From the NCBI GenBank assembly GCA_031264875.1, contig JAISDK010000014.1:1-13112 (forward strand): a DNA stretch of 13,112 bases, read 5' to 3'. Below the pieces are notes generated by a model. The model saw nothing but the letters and a program-made list of their open reading frames with translations, made no database searches and was not told the origin of the DNA. The position numbers and the translations under genes were made by a program. Positions within the stretch are counted from its first letter, which is position 1; each line of letters opens with the position of its first letter. Of this stretch, positions 1-7,670 are shown piece by piece. This DNA comes from Prevotellaceae bacterium. Lineage in GTDB: Bacteria; Bacteroidota; Bacteroidia; Bacteroidales; UBA932.

Positions 1-113
1 ATATCACAAAACCATCCCGCACATAGTATAATAGAGAATTGCCATGTTTCATGTTTATAGTATTTTAATAAGTTAGAATGTATTATACTATGCGCAGTAT
101 AGTTTTGTGAGAT
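1..113. repeat. 33-bp imperfect inverted repeat flanking a 47-bp spacer
   Basis: Positions 1-33 match the reverse complement of 81-113 at 28 of 33 bases, with 34-80 as the spacer. Three of the five mismatches would be G-U wobbles if the minus strand were transcribed, so a long RNA hairpin downstream of the minus-strand lipoprotein gene (stop at 214) is possible. A small non-autonomous transposable element (MITE) with terminal inverted repeats is the other reading. No target-site duplication can be judged because the window begins at the outer edge of the left arm. The symmetry is seen directly; the function is unknown. Confidence 0.75.
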
Positions 114-145
114 GTTAGCGTCTGACTTGAAAAATCAGATTTTCA

Positions 146-161
146 TAACCCTATCGGGTTA
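146..161. other. small hairpin beyond the Ig-like lipoprotein gene
   Basis: A 6-bp stem (TAACCC/GGGTTA) with a four-base TATC loop lies about 50 bp beyond the stop codon of the minus-strand lipoprotein gene. It could help end that transcript, but no clear run of T follows the stem on the minus strand, so an intrinsic terminator is not well supported. Confidence 0.3.
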
Positions 162-213
162 ACAATGAAGTGTAGCGATTGGGGAATCTGGTGTGGGGAC
201 ACAGTCAAAATCA

Positions 214-2064
214 TCAAAAGCCAGATGATGGAGGGTTTATACTTTTGTCGAACAGTACGCTGGCATCAATTGTCTGTTCATCTTCACGGTTTGTTTTTAT
301 CTCCAGAAAAGTTTCGCCGGTCGAAAACACCAGAAACACTACACGTTCCGCCTGTTTTTTGCCCAGATAGCTTCCGGTATCCCATTTACCGTTTCGGTTA
401 ATATCTTCAATCAGCCGGATGCGGTAGTTTCCTGCATTAAGGTACTGGAAAACAGTTTCGCCATTACCGTCTGCAATTTTTTCCTGCTGCACTTTTTTGT
501 CTTTATCTTTCATCAGCTGGAGGATATACTGCTTATCCGAATTTATGATTTCGATTATGAGTTTACCGAATTTTTCCGGATCAGCAGTATCAAACGTTTT
601 TGTTACAGTATCATTGGTTATGCTGTATATATCAACGAAAGCCTCGGGCAAAATTACTATTTCATATTTCGATGCGACTTCCCATTTGGTCGATAACTTG
701 TAGTTTGTCAAACGAATCGAATCCTGTATAAACGACGCAATCGTTACCGGTACTTTTTCTTTTTCTTTGCCTGTACCGAGCTTTAACAGTTGCATCTTTG
801 AAGTATCGACACGCAGAAGAGGCGTTTTGAAGACAAAAGTAATGTCGTGTTCAGCAATACTTGTCGCAACTGCACGAATATCAGGTTTTATTGGAATTAT
901 TTCCTCTTCTTCCTCGTCATCATCATCTTTGTTTTTGCGTTTAGGTTTTGGTTTCGCATAAGGCAATTTGATTTTCACCGTATCGGGCGAAAGATTGTTT
1001 AAAGTATCGGTTCTAAGATATATCAGTTCGCCGGTTATGGTATCTTTTACTTCCCTTGAAGTAATCCAGAAATTGATGCTGTCACCCTGAGTACTTGCCT
1101 CTTCAATAATTCGGGAAGCGGGGATGTCGTCAAGTCTGAAGCTTTTAATCACGGGATTGATTTCGTTGAAACGCAGGCTTATCAAGCGTTCTTCCGGACG
1201 TTTGTTATCCATCAGCGCCTGTCGCTTGACATTTTCGGTGAATAAATTGAATATTGGAAGCGAATAGAAAGAGATGGAATCGTTTTCGGAAAAAGAATCG
1301 GGCTGAATCAGCGAATCGGGAAAAGCAATTTGCTCAATACCCGCATCATAGCGCATGTTTGAATTTTTATCGGTAACGGCGGTTAATTTATATTTCCTGT
1401 TTTTCAATCCTTTGACTATAAAAACTCCTTCCTTGTTGGTAATCGAAAGCGCCGAAGGATTCTGCTTGAAAACTATAGAATCCGTATCATCTTCATATAA
1501 AAACACATGAGCAGCGCTGACAGGATCCAGCGTAAATGCATCCACCACATGTCCTGCATAAATCATTGTATCCAGTACATCTCCCGTAGAGAAGATAAAA
1601 TTAAGATAGTTTGCAGGATTATTTTCATTTACATCAACTACGCTCGCTCCAAAGTCAATATAATAAGTAACGCTGTCCGCCAAGGAAGGAAAAGAAACAA
1701 CGACACTTTTTCCCTTGATTTTCAATATCGGTTTTTTCGAAGGTAGGGGAGGCGATATTACAAAATTTTTACTCTGGTCTTTAAGCTGTACATATTCGTT
1801 GAATGTAAAAATCAGTTCTTTCCCCTTAAATTCCTTTGTCCGTTGCGGAGGATTCATTCTTATAAGTACGGGAGCAATCGTGTCTTTGGGTCCACCTGTC
1901 GGAGCAATGGATGAATTGGCGCAGCCTGATATAACTGAGGCTAATAAGCCATACGCCGCTATCGCGGTAAGCAAGCAAACTGCCCCTATATTATCTTTTA
2001 ACAGTTTCAACAACTTAATAATTCGATTAACCTTATAAAACTTGACAAACGGGATACTGTACAA
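214..2064 (-). CDS. large lipoprotein with SbsA-type Ig-like domain
   Basis: This is a predicted surface or periplasmic lipoprotein of unknown function, of a type widespread in Bacteroidota. A hydrophobic signal segment (about residues 25-46) ends in the lipobox ISGC, with the lipidated cysteine at residue 48. The hallmark PTGGPKDTIAPVL follows, then an SbsA-like Ig domain (about 58-160), a carboxypeptidase-regulatory-like beta-sandwich (about 168-250), a Lys/Asp/Glu-rich linker (about 370-390, nine acidic residues in a row) and a C-terminal beta-rich part (about 500-600). Two similar Asp/Asn loops, DKNSNMRYD (232-240) and DINRNGKWD (554-562), look like calcium-binding loops; that is an inference. 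No ATG precedes the lipobox in frame. The coordinate given uses TTG at 2064; TTG at 2013 (codon 18) would give a more normal 31-residue leader. It lies downstream of the FKBP gene on the same strand and may be co-transcribed with it. Confidence 0.85.
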   Translation of the reverse strand: MYSIPFVKFYKVNRIIKLLKLLKDNIGAVCLLTAIAAYGLLASVISGCANSSIAPTGGPKDTIAPVLIRMNPPQRTKEFKGKELIFTFNEYVQLKDQSKNFVISPPLPSKKPILKIKGKSVVVSFPSLADSVTYYIDFGASVVDVNENNPANYLNFIFSTGDVLDTMIYAGHVVDAFTLDPVSAAHVFLYEDDTDSIVFKQNPSALSITNKEGVFIVKGLKNRKYKLTAVTDKNSNMRYDAGIEQIAFPDSLIQPDSFSENDSISFYSLPIFNLFTENVKRQALMDNKRPEERLISLRFNEINPVIKSFRLDDIPASRIIEEASTQGDSINFWITSREVKDTITGELIYLRTDTLNNLSPDTVKIKLPYAKPKPKRKNKDDDDEEEEEIIPIKPDIRAVATSIAEHDITFVFKTPLLRVDTSKMQLLKLGTGKEKEKVPVTIASFIQDSIRLTNYKLSTKWEVASKYEIVILPEAFVDIYSITNDTVTKTFDTADPEKFGKLIIEIINSDKQYILQLMKDKDKKVQQEKIADGNGETVFQYLNAGNYRIRLIEDINRNGKWDTGSYLGKKQAERVVFLVFSTGETFLEIKTNREDEQTIDASVLFDKSINPPSSGF

Positions 2065-2070
2065 AACTCA

Positions 2071-2096
2071 ATAGACTTGATTTTCATCAAATCTAT
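2071..2096 (-). promoter_or_regulatory. hairpin with GAAA loop, overlapping a candidate -7 box
   Basis: On the minus strand this is an 11-bp stem (one G-U wobble, the rest Watson-Crick) closed by a GAAA tetraloop, sitting in the short gap between the FKBP stop (2124) and the first possible start of the Ig-like lipoprotein gene (2064). The same bases contain TAGATTTG (2095-2088, minus), an exact match to the Bacteroidota -7 consensus TAnnTTTG. No convincing -33 TTG is seen upstream. It could be an RNA processing or attenuation structure, or a promoter for the downstream gene. Confidence 0.45.
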
Positions 2097-2123
2097 CGAG
2101 TCTGCACATCCATTTAAAACTGA

Positions 2124-2831
2124 TTACTTTTCTTTATTTTCGTTTGGACGGCCTTTGATGACGCTAACCAGCTCAACATCGAAAATCAAAGCCTTGCCTG
2201 CAAGTCGTCCCGAATCTCCGTATGCCAGATCGAAGGGAATGTAAAATTTGTATTTTGCACCTTCTTTCATTAACGGAAGACCTTCCTGCCATCCTTTTAT
2301 CATCCGAGATAATGGCACTTTGGCAACGCTGCCTCTTGATGAATCGAAAACAGTTCCATTGACTTCGGTACCGGTATATATAACATTCACGGTATCCGAT
2401 ACTTCGGGAGAGATTCCCGCACCTTCTGCTATCACCTTGTATTGCAATCCGCTCGGCAAAACCTGCACACTGTCATTTTTCTTATTTTCTTCCAGAAAAA
2501 CAGCGTCTTCTTCCTTAGCCTTTTCCACTTCTTCCTGCCTCTTTTTCATCAGATACTGGTTGATTACATCCGATGCCCACTTCATGTCATATTTTTTAAT
2601 GGAATCGTTGTTCAACAGAGCCTCCTTAAACCCCGAAAGCAGATAATCATAGTCTATCCCTTCCAGCTGTTCAGTACCTTTAATATGCTCAAGAGTAGAA
2701 TAGGCTTCAAAAACCCCTATTGCATAACTAACGGAATCTGCCGGTTTGGATGAAGAAGAAAGTTTAACGCTCCCACTGTTACAGGACGTCAATAAAGTAA
2801 TTACAAAAAATAAACAAATAAGATGTTTCAT
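2124..2831 (-). CDS. FKBP-type peptidyl-prolyl cis-trans isomerase, lipoprotein
   Basis: It catalyses cis-trans isomerisation of prolyl bonds and probably acts as a folding helper in the periplasm or at the envelope. With the start chosen here the protein has 235 residues: a signal peptide ending in the lipobox LTSC (Cys17), an FKBP N-terminal helical dimerisation region (about 30-120, with a charged coiled segment near the end), and a C-terminal FKBP domain. That domain shows VIYTG, VFDSS, IKGWQEGL, FYIP, LAYG and LIFDVEL, so the usual aromatic pocket residues are present. The frame opens 30 bp earlier at 2861, but the ATG at 2831 gives a normal lipoprotein signal. It also fits a candidate promoter (-7 box 2883-2876), from which an ATG at 2861 would leave almost no leader. 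It is transcribed away from topA and followed by the Ig-like lipoprotein gene. Confidence 0.92.
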   Translation of the reverse strand: MKHLICLFFVITLLTSCNSGSVKLSSSSKPADSVSYAIGVFEAYSTLEHIKGTEQLEGIDYDYLLSGFKEALLNNDSIKKYDMKWASDVINQYLMKKRQEEVEKAKEEDAVFLEENKKNDSVQVLPSGLQYKVIAEGAGISPEVSDTVNVIYTGTEVNGTVFDSSRGSVAKVPLSRMIKGWQEGLPLMKEGAKYKFYIPFDLAYGDSGRLAGKALIFDVELVSVIKGRPNENKEK

Positions 2832-2875
2832 ATAAATCATATAAATTTTAAAGTATAACAATTAAAAAAATCGCG

Positions 2876-2902
2876 CAAAGATATACATTTTTATCAATTC
2901 AA
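2876..2902 (-). promoter_or_regulatory. candidate promoter for the FKBP gene
   Basis: The minus strand carries TATCTTTG at 2883-2876, an exact match to the Bacteroidota -7 consensus TAnnTTTG. TTG triplets lie upstream at 2897-2895 and 2902-2900; the farther one is about 16 bp away, slightly closer than the usual -33 spacing. The expected transcript start is near 2869, giving a leader of roughly 35-40 nt to the ATG at 2831. Confidence 0.5.
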
Positions 2903-3013
2903 TGTCTAAATTTTTTTTCAGCGGACAGTATTTTTCCGGTTTTCCATTTTTCTGTTTACACCTTATCCTGCTCAATCCATATTTTTCAAAGAAACTTGAA
3001 GGATATAATCGCC

Positions 3014-3034
3014 CTGTAAATAATGGATTTACAG
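3014..3034. other. 8-bp inverted repeat in the divergent intergenic region
   Basis: CTGTAAAT and ATTTACAG form a perfect 8-bp dyad around a 5-base centre, about 43 bp upstream of the topA -7 box and between the two divergent promoters. It could be an operator or a chance dyad. No T-run follows on either strand, so it is not a terminator. The rest of 2903-3076 shows no open frame or other structure that I can support. Confidence 0.25.
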
Positions 3035-3076
3035 ACAACGGCAGACTTTAGCATATCCGGTATAAATATTTTTCAT

Positions 3077-3084
3077 TACATTTG
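3077..3084 (+). promoter_or_regulatory. candidate -7 box of the topA promoter
   Basis: TACATTTG matches the Bacteroidota TAnnTTTG consensus exactly. No good -33 TTG is found at the usual distance; TTTA at 3047-3050 is the nearest candidate and is too far. The inferred start near 3091 leaves a leader of about 70 nt before the topA ATG, with an A+T-rich dyad at 3126-3141. Confidence 0.45.
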
Positions 3085-3161
3085 CATCCGTAAATTAAGA
3101 TTTCAGAAAGTATTAAATTATATACATTTAATAGATTAAATGGTTCGATACCAAAAAGATA

Positions 3162-5537
3162 ATGCAACAAGAAAATTTAGTAATAGTAGAATCTCCGGCT
3201 AAAGCCAAAACAATAGAGAAATTCCTGGGAGACAAGTTTCTCGTAAAGTCCAGCTACGGTCATATAAGAGATTTGGTAAAGAAAGGTTTAGGCGTTGATA
3301 TAGAAAATAATTACAAGCCGGAATACATAATATCGGACGACAAGCATACTGTTGTCAAAGAACTTAAAAAACTCAGCAAGGAAGCAAAACATGTCTGGCT
3401 GGCTTCCGATGAAGACCGTGAAGGAGAGGCTATAGCGTGGCATTTGCAGGAAACTTTGGGATTAGATAAAAATAAAACTAAAAGAATTGTTTTTCACGAG
3501 ATCACAAAAAATGCCATTCAGAATGCCATAAAAAATCCAAGAGATATTGATATTAACTTAGTTGATGCACAGCAGGCCCGCAGAATTCTGGATCGTCTGG
3601 TTGGATTTGAAGTTTCACCGATTTTATGGAAAAAAGTAAAACCCTCGCTTTCTGCGGGCAGAGTCCAATCTGTTGCAGTGCGGCTGATAGTCGAAAGAGA
3701 ACGGGAAATAATCGGATTTAAAACCGAACCGTATTACCGTGTTTCTGCAATATTCAATCCCGAATCGGCTGACGAAAAATTCTCCCTGAAATCGGAACTG
3801 AATGTCAGGTTCAAGACACTCAAAGAAACCGAAGACTTTATGAATCATTGCATATCGGCAAAGTTTTCAATTTCGGGAATCGAAAAAAAACCTGCTAAAA
3901 AGTCGCCTTCTCCTCCGTTTACCACCTCGACCCTGCAACAGGAGGCTTCGAGAAAGTTCGGTTTTTCTGTCGGGCAAACCATGTCCATAGCTCAGCATCT
4001 GTACGAAGAGGGAAAAATAACATACATGAGGACAGATTCCACCAATCTGTCATCGTTTGCCATCGAGGCGGCAAAAAAAACAATCACCAGCCTTTACGGA
4101 GCAAAATACTCCAACGTCAGGCAGTACAAAACAAAATCGAAAGGAGCGCAGGAAGCTCACGAAGCGATACGTCCCACCGAACTGGAAAACGCAACCATAA
4201 GCGGAACCGCTCAGGAGAAAAAACTGTATGAGTTAATCTGGAAACGCACTATTGCCTCGCAGATGAGTGACGCATCTCTGGAAAAGACAGTTGTAATAAT
4301 ATCCATATCCGACAGGGACTGTAAATTTCAGGCAACAGGAGAGATTTTACTGTTCGACGGATTTCTTAAAGTATATATCGAATCGAGCGATGACGAAACA
4401 GAAGACCGGGATTCCGAAGATCTTTTGCCTCCCCTGAAAGAAAATCAGAAACTTGTTTATGACGAAATATCGGCAACAGAGCGTTTTACTCAACATCCGG
4501 CAAGATATACCGAAGCAAGTTTAGTAAAGAAAATGGAAGAATTGGGAATCGGACGTCCCTCAACTTATGCACCTACCGTTTCGACCATAATGCAGCGTGG
4601 ATACGTGACAAAAGAAGACCGTCCCGGAAAATTAAGGGACTATGTGAAAATTTCATTGAAAAAAGGCGTTCTGACAACAGAAAGCAAACAGGAAATAACG
4701 GGAACCGAAAAAACAAAACTTTTTCCAAGCGATATTGGCATGCTGGTCAATGATTTTTTAATGGGAAGTTTCAAGAATGTCATTGATTACAATTTCACCG
4801 CCAGCGTTGAAGAACAATTCGACGAAATCGCATCGGGAGAACTCGAATGGACAAAAATGATTGACAAATTCTACAAACCCTTCCATAACGATGTAGAAAA
4901 GTCGAAGGACATTTCACGTCCGGCGGCTTCCGAAAAAGTGCTTGGCACAGACCCCAAAACAGGCAAACAAGTTTCGGTCAGAATAGCCCGTTTTGGACCC
5001 GTCGCTCAGCTTGGCATTTCTTCCGACGATGAGCAGCCGTCCGAAAAACCTGTGTACGCAAGTTTGAAAAAAGGACAGCTAATAGAAAGCATTTCACTGG
5101 AAGAAGCATTGAAACTCTTCGATCTTCCGCGTAACGTCGGTCAATACGAAGGAACGGAACTTGTTGTTGCCATAGGACGATTTGGCCCTTATGTAAGATT
5201 CGGCAAACAGTTTGTGTCGCTCGGTAAAAACGATGACCCTTATACTGTTACAAAAGAAAGAGCTATAGAGCTTATCGAAGAAAAACAATTGAAAGACAAG
5301 GAAAAAACGATAAAAGATTTTGGAGATATTAAAGTATTGAACGGACGTTTCGGCCCCTACATCTTTTTCGAGGGCAATAATTACAAGCTGCCTAAAGATA
5401 CAGACAAGGAGAGTCTTACAAAAGAACAGTGCGAAGAACTGATTGCACAGCAAGGCATTAAGCCTGCAAAGGTAAGCAAGACAGGCAAACCCGTCAAAAA
5501 GGGAACAGCTGCTCCCGCAAAAGGAACAAAAAAGTAG
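3162..5537 (+). CDS. topA: DNA topoisomerase I (type IA)
   Basis: It relaxes negatively supercoiled DNA by cutting one strand through a 5'-phosphotyrosine link. The 791-residue protein starts with the TOPRIM motif VIVESPAKAKTIEKFLG (Glu10) and has the metal-binding SDEDREGEAIAWH (Asp83, Asp85). The catalytic tyrosine is Tyr288 in ITYMRTDS, and HEAIRPT follows at 333-339. The C-terminal part lacks the four-cysteine zinc fingers of the E. coli enzyme. It carries instead three zinc-free repeats marked by ARFGPVAQLG, GRFGPYVRFG and GRFGPYIFFEG, then a basic Lys/Ala/Gly-rich tail typical of Bacteroidota TopA. The ATG start gives the expected N-terminus. It is the first gene of the plus-strand group, with 21 bp to the next gene, so it may share transcription with the secretion genes although its job is unrelated. 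Confidence 0.98.
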   Translation: MQQENLVIVESPAKAKTIEKFLGDKFLVKSSYGHIRDLVKKGLGVDIENNYKPEYIISDDKHTVVKELKKLSKEAKHVWLASDEDREGEAIAWHLQETLGLDKNKTKRIVFHEITKNAIQNAIKNPRDIDINLVDAQQARRILDRLVGFEVSPILWKKVKPSLSAGRVQSVAVRLIVEREREIIGFKTEPYYRVSAIFNPESADEKFSLKSELNVRFKTLKETEDFMNHCISAKFSISGIEKKPAKKSPSPPFTTSTLQQEASRKFGFSVGQTMSIAQHLYEEGKITYMRTDSTNLSSFAIEAAKKTITSLYGAKYSNVRQYKTKSKGAQEAHEAIRPTELENATISGTAQEKKLYELIWKRTIASQMSDASLEKTVVIISISDRDCKFQATGEILLFDGFLKVYIESSDDETEDRDSEDLLPPLKENQKLVYDEISATERFTQHPARYTEASLVKKMEELGIGRPSTYAPTVSTIMQRGYVTKEDRPGKLRDYVKISLKKGVLTTESKQEITGTEKTKLFPSDIGMLVNDFLMGSFKNVIDYNFTASVEEQFDEIASGELEWTKMIDKFYKPFHNDVEKSKDISRPAASEKVLGTDPKTGKQVSVRIARFGPVAQLGISSDDEQPSEKPVYASLKKGQLIESISLEEALKLFDLPRNVGQYEGTELVVAIGRFGPYVRFGKQFVSLGKNDDPYTVTKERAIELIEEKQLKDKEKTIKDFGDIKVLNGRFGPYIFFEGNNYKLPKDTDKESLTKEQCEELIAQQGIKPAKVSKTGKPVKKGTAAPAKGTKK

Positions 5538-5558
5538 CTCCGATATATAATATAAGGT

Positions 5559-6632
5559 ATGAATGACATTTTTGAAATAACAGACCCCGTAGATAAGAAA
5601 AGATTCGATATAAAAGCGGACAACAAACATTTGCTTATCAACAAGGTCGATTTTTCCGGACGCGAATTGTCCGGAAAAAGAATTGTCATACTTGGAATCG
5701 GCGCAGAAAAGGGCTTAACATCCGTACGAAAACTATTGTACGGGCTATATTGCAAACATGAAATAAACATCTCCGACTTGGGAAATATCCCTCAGTCGAA
5801 AAACGACAGTCTTGAAAAAATTCTTAAAACTCTGTCGAACAATAATATTCTTACGATTTTAATCGGCAGTTCCGTCGATATTTTGCCAGTTTGCCTTGAC
5901 GCCATGGCAGAAAAAACAAGTGTTTCGGCAAGTACAGTTTCCCCTGCAGTTGTTCGGTCTGATTTCATAGATTCCTTGTTAGACAACAGGTTCCGGAATC
6001 TGTTCGATTTTAATTTTCTTGCATATCAAACATATTTAAGCGACCCCGAAATACTGAATAGCCTTTCGTCCGCTTATTATGAAACATTGAGGCTTGGCAA
6101 ATTCAGAGAAGATAACCAAATATACGAACCAGCCCTGCGCGGTTCGGATATATTCAGTCTGGACATGGCATCCATACGGAAATCTGAAATTGCAGATTCC
6201 TTATATTCAAGCCTGAACGGTTTATATTCGGAAGAAGCATGCCTGATAGCCCGACATGCGGGAATTTCGGATAACTTGAAAATTGCAAACATATTTTGTC
6301 ATGACAAAATAGAAAAAAATGGTCAAAAAAATGAATTAATCGCTCAAATTATATGGCATCTTGTCGATGGATTTGCCAATCGAGCGAACGAAATAATGTT
6401 AAATAATGTGAATGGAATCAAAAAGATTCTTATAAGTTTAGAGCAGCCGGCAGAGCAACTGATCTTCTATTATAGCAGCATTACAAACCGCTGGTGGATG
6501 GAAATTCAAAAAAAAACCGAAAAAAATCCATTGATTATTGCTTGTACAGAAGATGATTATAAAACCGCATGTCGGCACGATATACCTTTAAGGTGGATAT
6601 GGTATCAGCAAAAACTGGCTGAAAAAAATTAG
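5559..6632 (+). CDS. formimidoylglutamase/arginase-fold protein, metal site lost
   Basis: This 357-residue protein resembles the Bacteroidota formimidoylglutamase (ureohydrolase-fold) family. Recognisable family blocks are YGLYC (61-65), LAYQTYLSDPEIL (154-166), RLG (178-180), EPALRGSDIFSLDM (190-203), NGLYSEEACLIARHAGIS (220-237), AQIIWHLVDG (262-271), RWWMEI (311-316) and the C-terminal PLRWIWYQQKL. The metal ligands of active enzymes are not visible: the GGxH site reads IGSSVD (102-107), no DxHxD motif is present near 120-145, and SxDxDxxDP reads SLDMASIRK (200-208). I infer that it has no ureohydrolase activity. It lies 21 bp after topA and just before porP. From general knowledge, flavobacterial gldK operons often have a similar gene next to topA, so a structural or regulatory role near T9SS is possible but unproven. 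Confidence 0.75.
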   Translation: MNDIFEITDPVDKKRFDIKADNKHLLINKVDFSGRELSGKRIVILGIGAEKGLTSVRKLLYGLYCKHEINISDLGNIPQSKNDSLEKILKTLSNNNILTILIGSSVDILPVCLDAMAEKTSVSASTVSPAVVRSDFIDSLLDNRFRNLFDFNFLAYQTYLSDPEILNSLSSAYYETLRLGKFREDNQIYEPALRGSDIFSLDMASIRKSEIADSLYSSLNGLYSEEACLIARHAGISDNLKIANIFCHDKIEKNGQKNELIAQIIWHLVDGFANRANEIMLNNVNGIKKILISLEQPAEQLIFYYSSITNRWWMEIQKKTEKNPLIIACTEDDYKTACRHDIPLRWIWYQQKLAEKN

Positions 6633-6652
6633 TATTTATTAACAATAAGAAT

Positions 6653-7666
6653 TTGGAGCACTTGTTTGTACTAAAAAAAATATGTTACTTTGCGCTGTCT
6701 TTTAAGTCCATTATCGGATATAATAAAGACAGTATTTCGAGTAGAGTTGTTACGTTCTTTTTAATGCTATACGGAGGATGCGCGTTTTCGCAAAACGAAC
6801 AAATGTTCAGTCAGACATCTTTCAATCCCGCATTTGTCAATCCCGCGTATGCAGGAACTGATACAAGCAAATATTACAACGTGATTGTAATAAACAGAAA
6901 TCAAATGGCGGGTATTGACATGTCGCCGGGAACAACAGTTTTGAACATAAACGGCCCTCTGACTGTAGGAGACATACAGGGCGGAATAACTGCCACGTTT
7001 TATGACGACAGACTGGGTTTCCTTAACACTCCGGCATTTAATTTGGGATATGCGTACAAGTTTGAAATAGAAAAAGGTTCTTTAAGTTTAGGTTTATCTG
7101 CAGGCATATTTTTCAGTACCCTCAGTTCGGAAAGCTGGCGGTTGCCAGATGGTGGAGCTGATCCTGCTATCCCGACAGGAAAAGAGTCGAAGCGAAGTTT
7201 TGATTTGGGTCTGGGCGCTTACTACAAAAGCGACAGGCTGTATGCAGGATTATCGGTGATGCATTTGGTTCGTCCGGTTTTGGTTTACGGTGATGCCCCT
7301 TCCAAACTGCCGCGAAGCTATTTCCTTATGGCAGGATATGGAATTTCGTTTGAAAATCCTGATTTTGAGTTGAAACCGTCATTGTTAGTATTGACAGACT
7401 TAAAAAATGCTCTTTATTCTGTTAATTCACTTCTCTTTTACCGGAACAGGTTTTGGGTAGGACTGGATTATCGATTCAAAAGCTCAGTGGGACTGCTTGC
7501 AGGTTTAAATTTATTTCCTGAACTCAGAGTAGGATATTCCTACAGTTACAACACCTCTTTACTAAGCAGGTTTGGAGGCAGTAATCACGAGATCATGCTG
7601 ACATACAGATTTTCAGTATATTTTGATAAAGGAAAGCAAAAATATAAAAGTATAAGATATTTATAA
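6653..7666 (+). CDS. porP: PorP/SprF-family type IX secretion outer-membrane protein
   Basis: PorP/SprF proteins are outer-membrane beta-barrels of the T9SS, linked to the secretion or anchoring of cargo and to the PorK/N ring. The hallmark QMFSQTSFNPAFVNPAYAGT (about 50-69) follows the signal peptide, many amphipathic strands follow it, and the protein ends with the family motif HEIMLTYRF plus a 15-residue basic tail. The start is unresolved. The coordinate given is the first in-frame TTG, but it would place about 27 extra residues before the signal peptide and lies upstream of a candidate promoter. No ATG or GTG suits; the ATG at 6764 would cut away most of the signal. ATT at 6734 would give an ideal signal (SSRVVTFFLMLYGGCAFSQ) and a 310-residue protein, close to family length. 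The stop is 4 bp from gldK. Confidence 0.92.
   Translation: MEHLFVLKKICYFALSFKSIIGYNKDSISSRVVTFFLMLYGGCAFSQNEQMFSQTSFNPAFVNPAYAGTDTSKYYNVIVINRNQMAGIDMSPGTTVLNINGPLTVGDIQGGITATFYDDRLGFLNTPAFNLGYAYKFEIEKGSLSLGLSAGIFFSTLSSESWRLPDGGADPAIPTGKESKRSFDLGLGAYYKSDRLYAGLSVMHLVRPVLVYGDAPSKLPRSYFLMAGYGISFENPDFELKPSLLVLTDLKNALYSVNSLLFYRNRFWVGLDYRFKSSVGLLAGLNLFPELRVGYSYSYNTSLLSRFGGSNHEIMLTYRFSVYFDKGKQKYKSIRYL
6662..6692 (+). promoter_or_regulatory. candidate internal promoter for the porP-gldKLMN genes
   Basis: TTACTTTG at 6685-6692 matches the -7 consensus TAnnTTTG at 7 of 8 positions. TTG at 6662-6664 lies 20 bp upstream, the usual -33 spacing, and a TTTG also occurs at 6665-6668. Transcription would start near 6699, inside the longest porP frame, which argues that porP translation begins further downstream. 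If real, this promoter uncouples the secretion genes from topA. Confidence 0.5.
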
Positions 7667-7670
7667 AATT

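Noticed and set aside
165..401. 78-residue plus-strand open frame at the left end
   Set aside because: It mostly overlaps the end of the Ig-like lipoprotein gene in antisense and shows no domain or signal features.
2248..2646. 132-residue plus-strand open frame
   Set aside because: It is antisense to the FKBP gene, whose motifs are clear on the minus strand; its translation looks like an antisense shadow.
3140..3202. 20-codon upstream frame starting at ATG 3140 and overlapping the topA start
   Set aside because: It is out of frame with topA, has no recognisable peptide pattern and is easily explained by chance in an A+T-rich leader.
5094..5630. 178-residue minus-strand open frame
   Set aside because: It lies antisense to the conserved 3' end of topA; the Cys/Phe-rich translation is typical of an antisense shadow.
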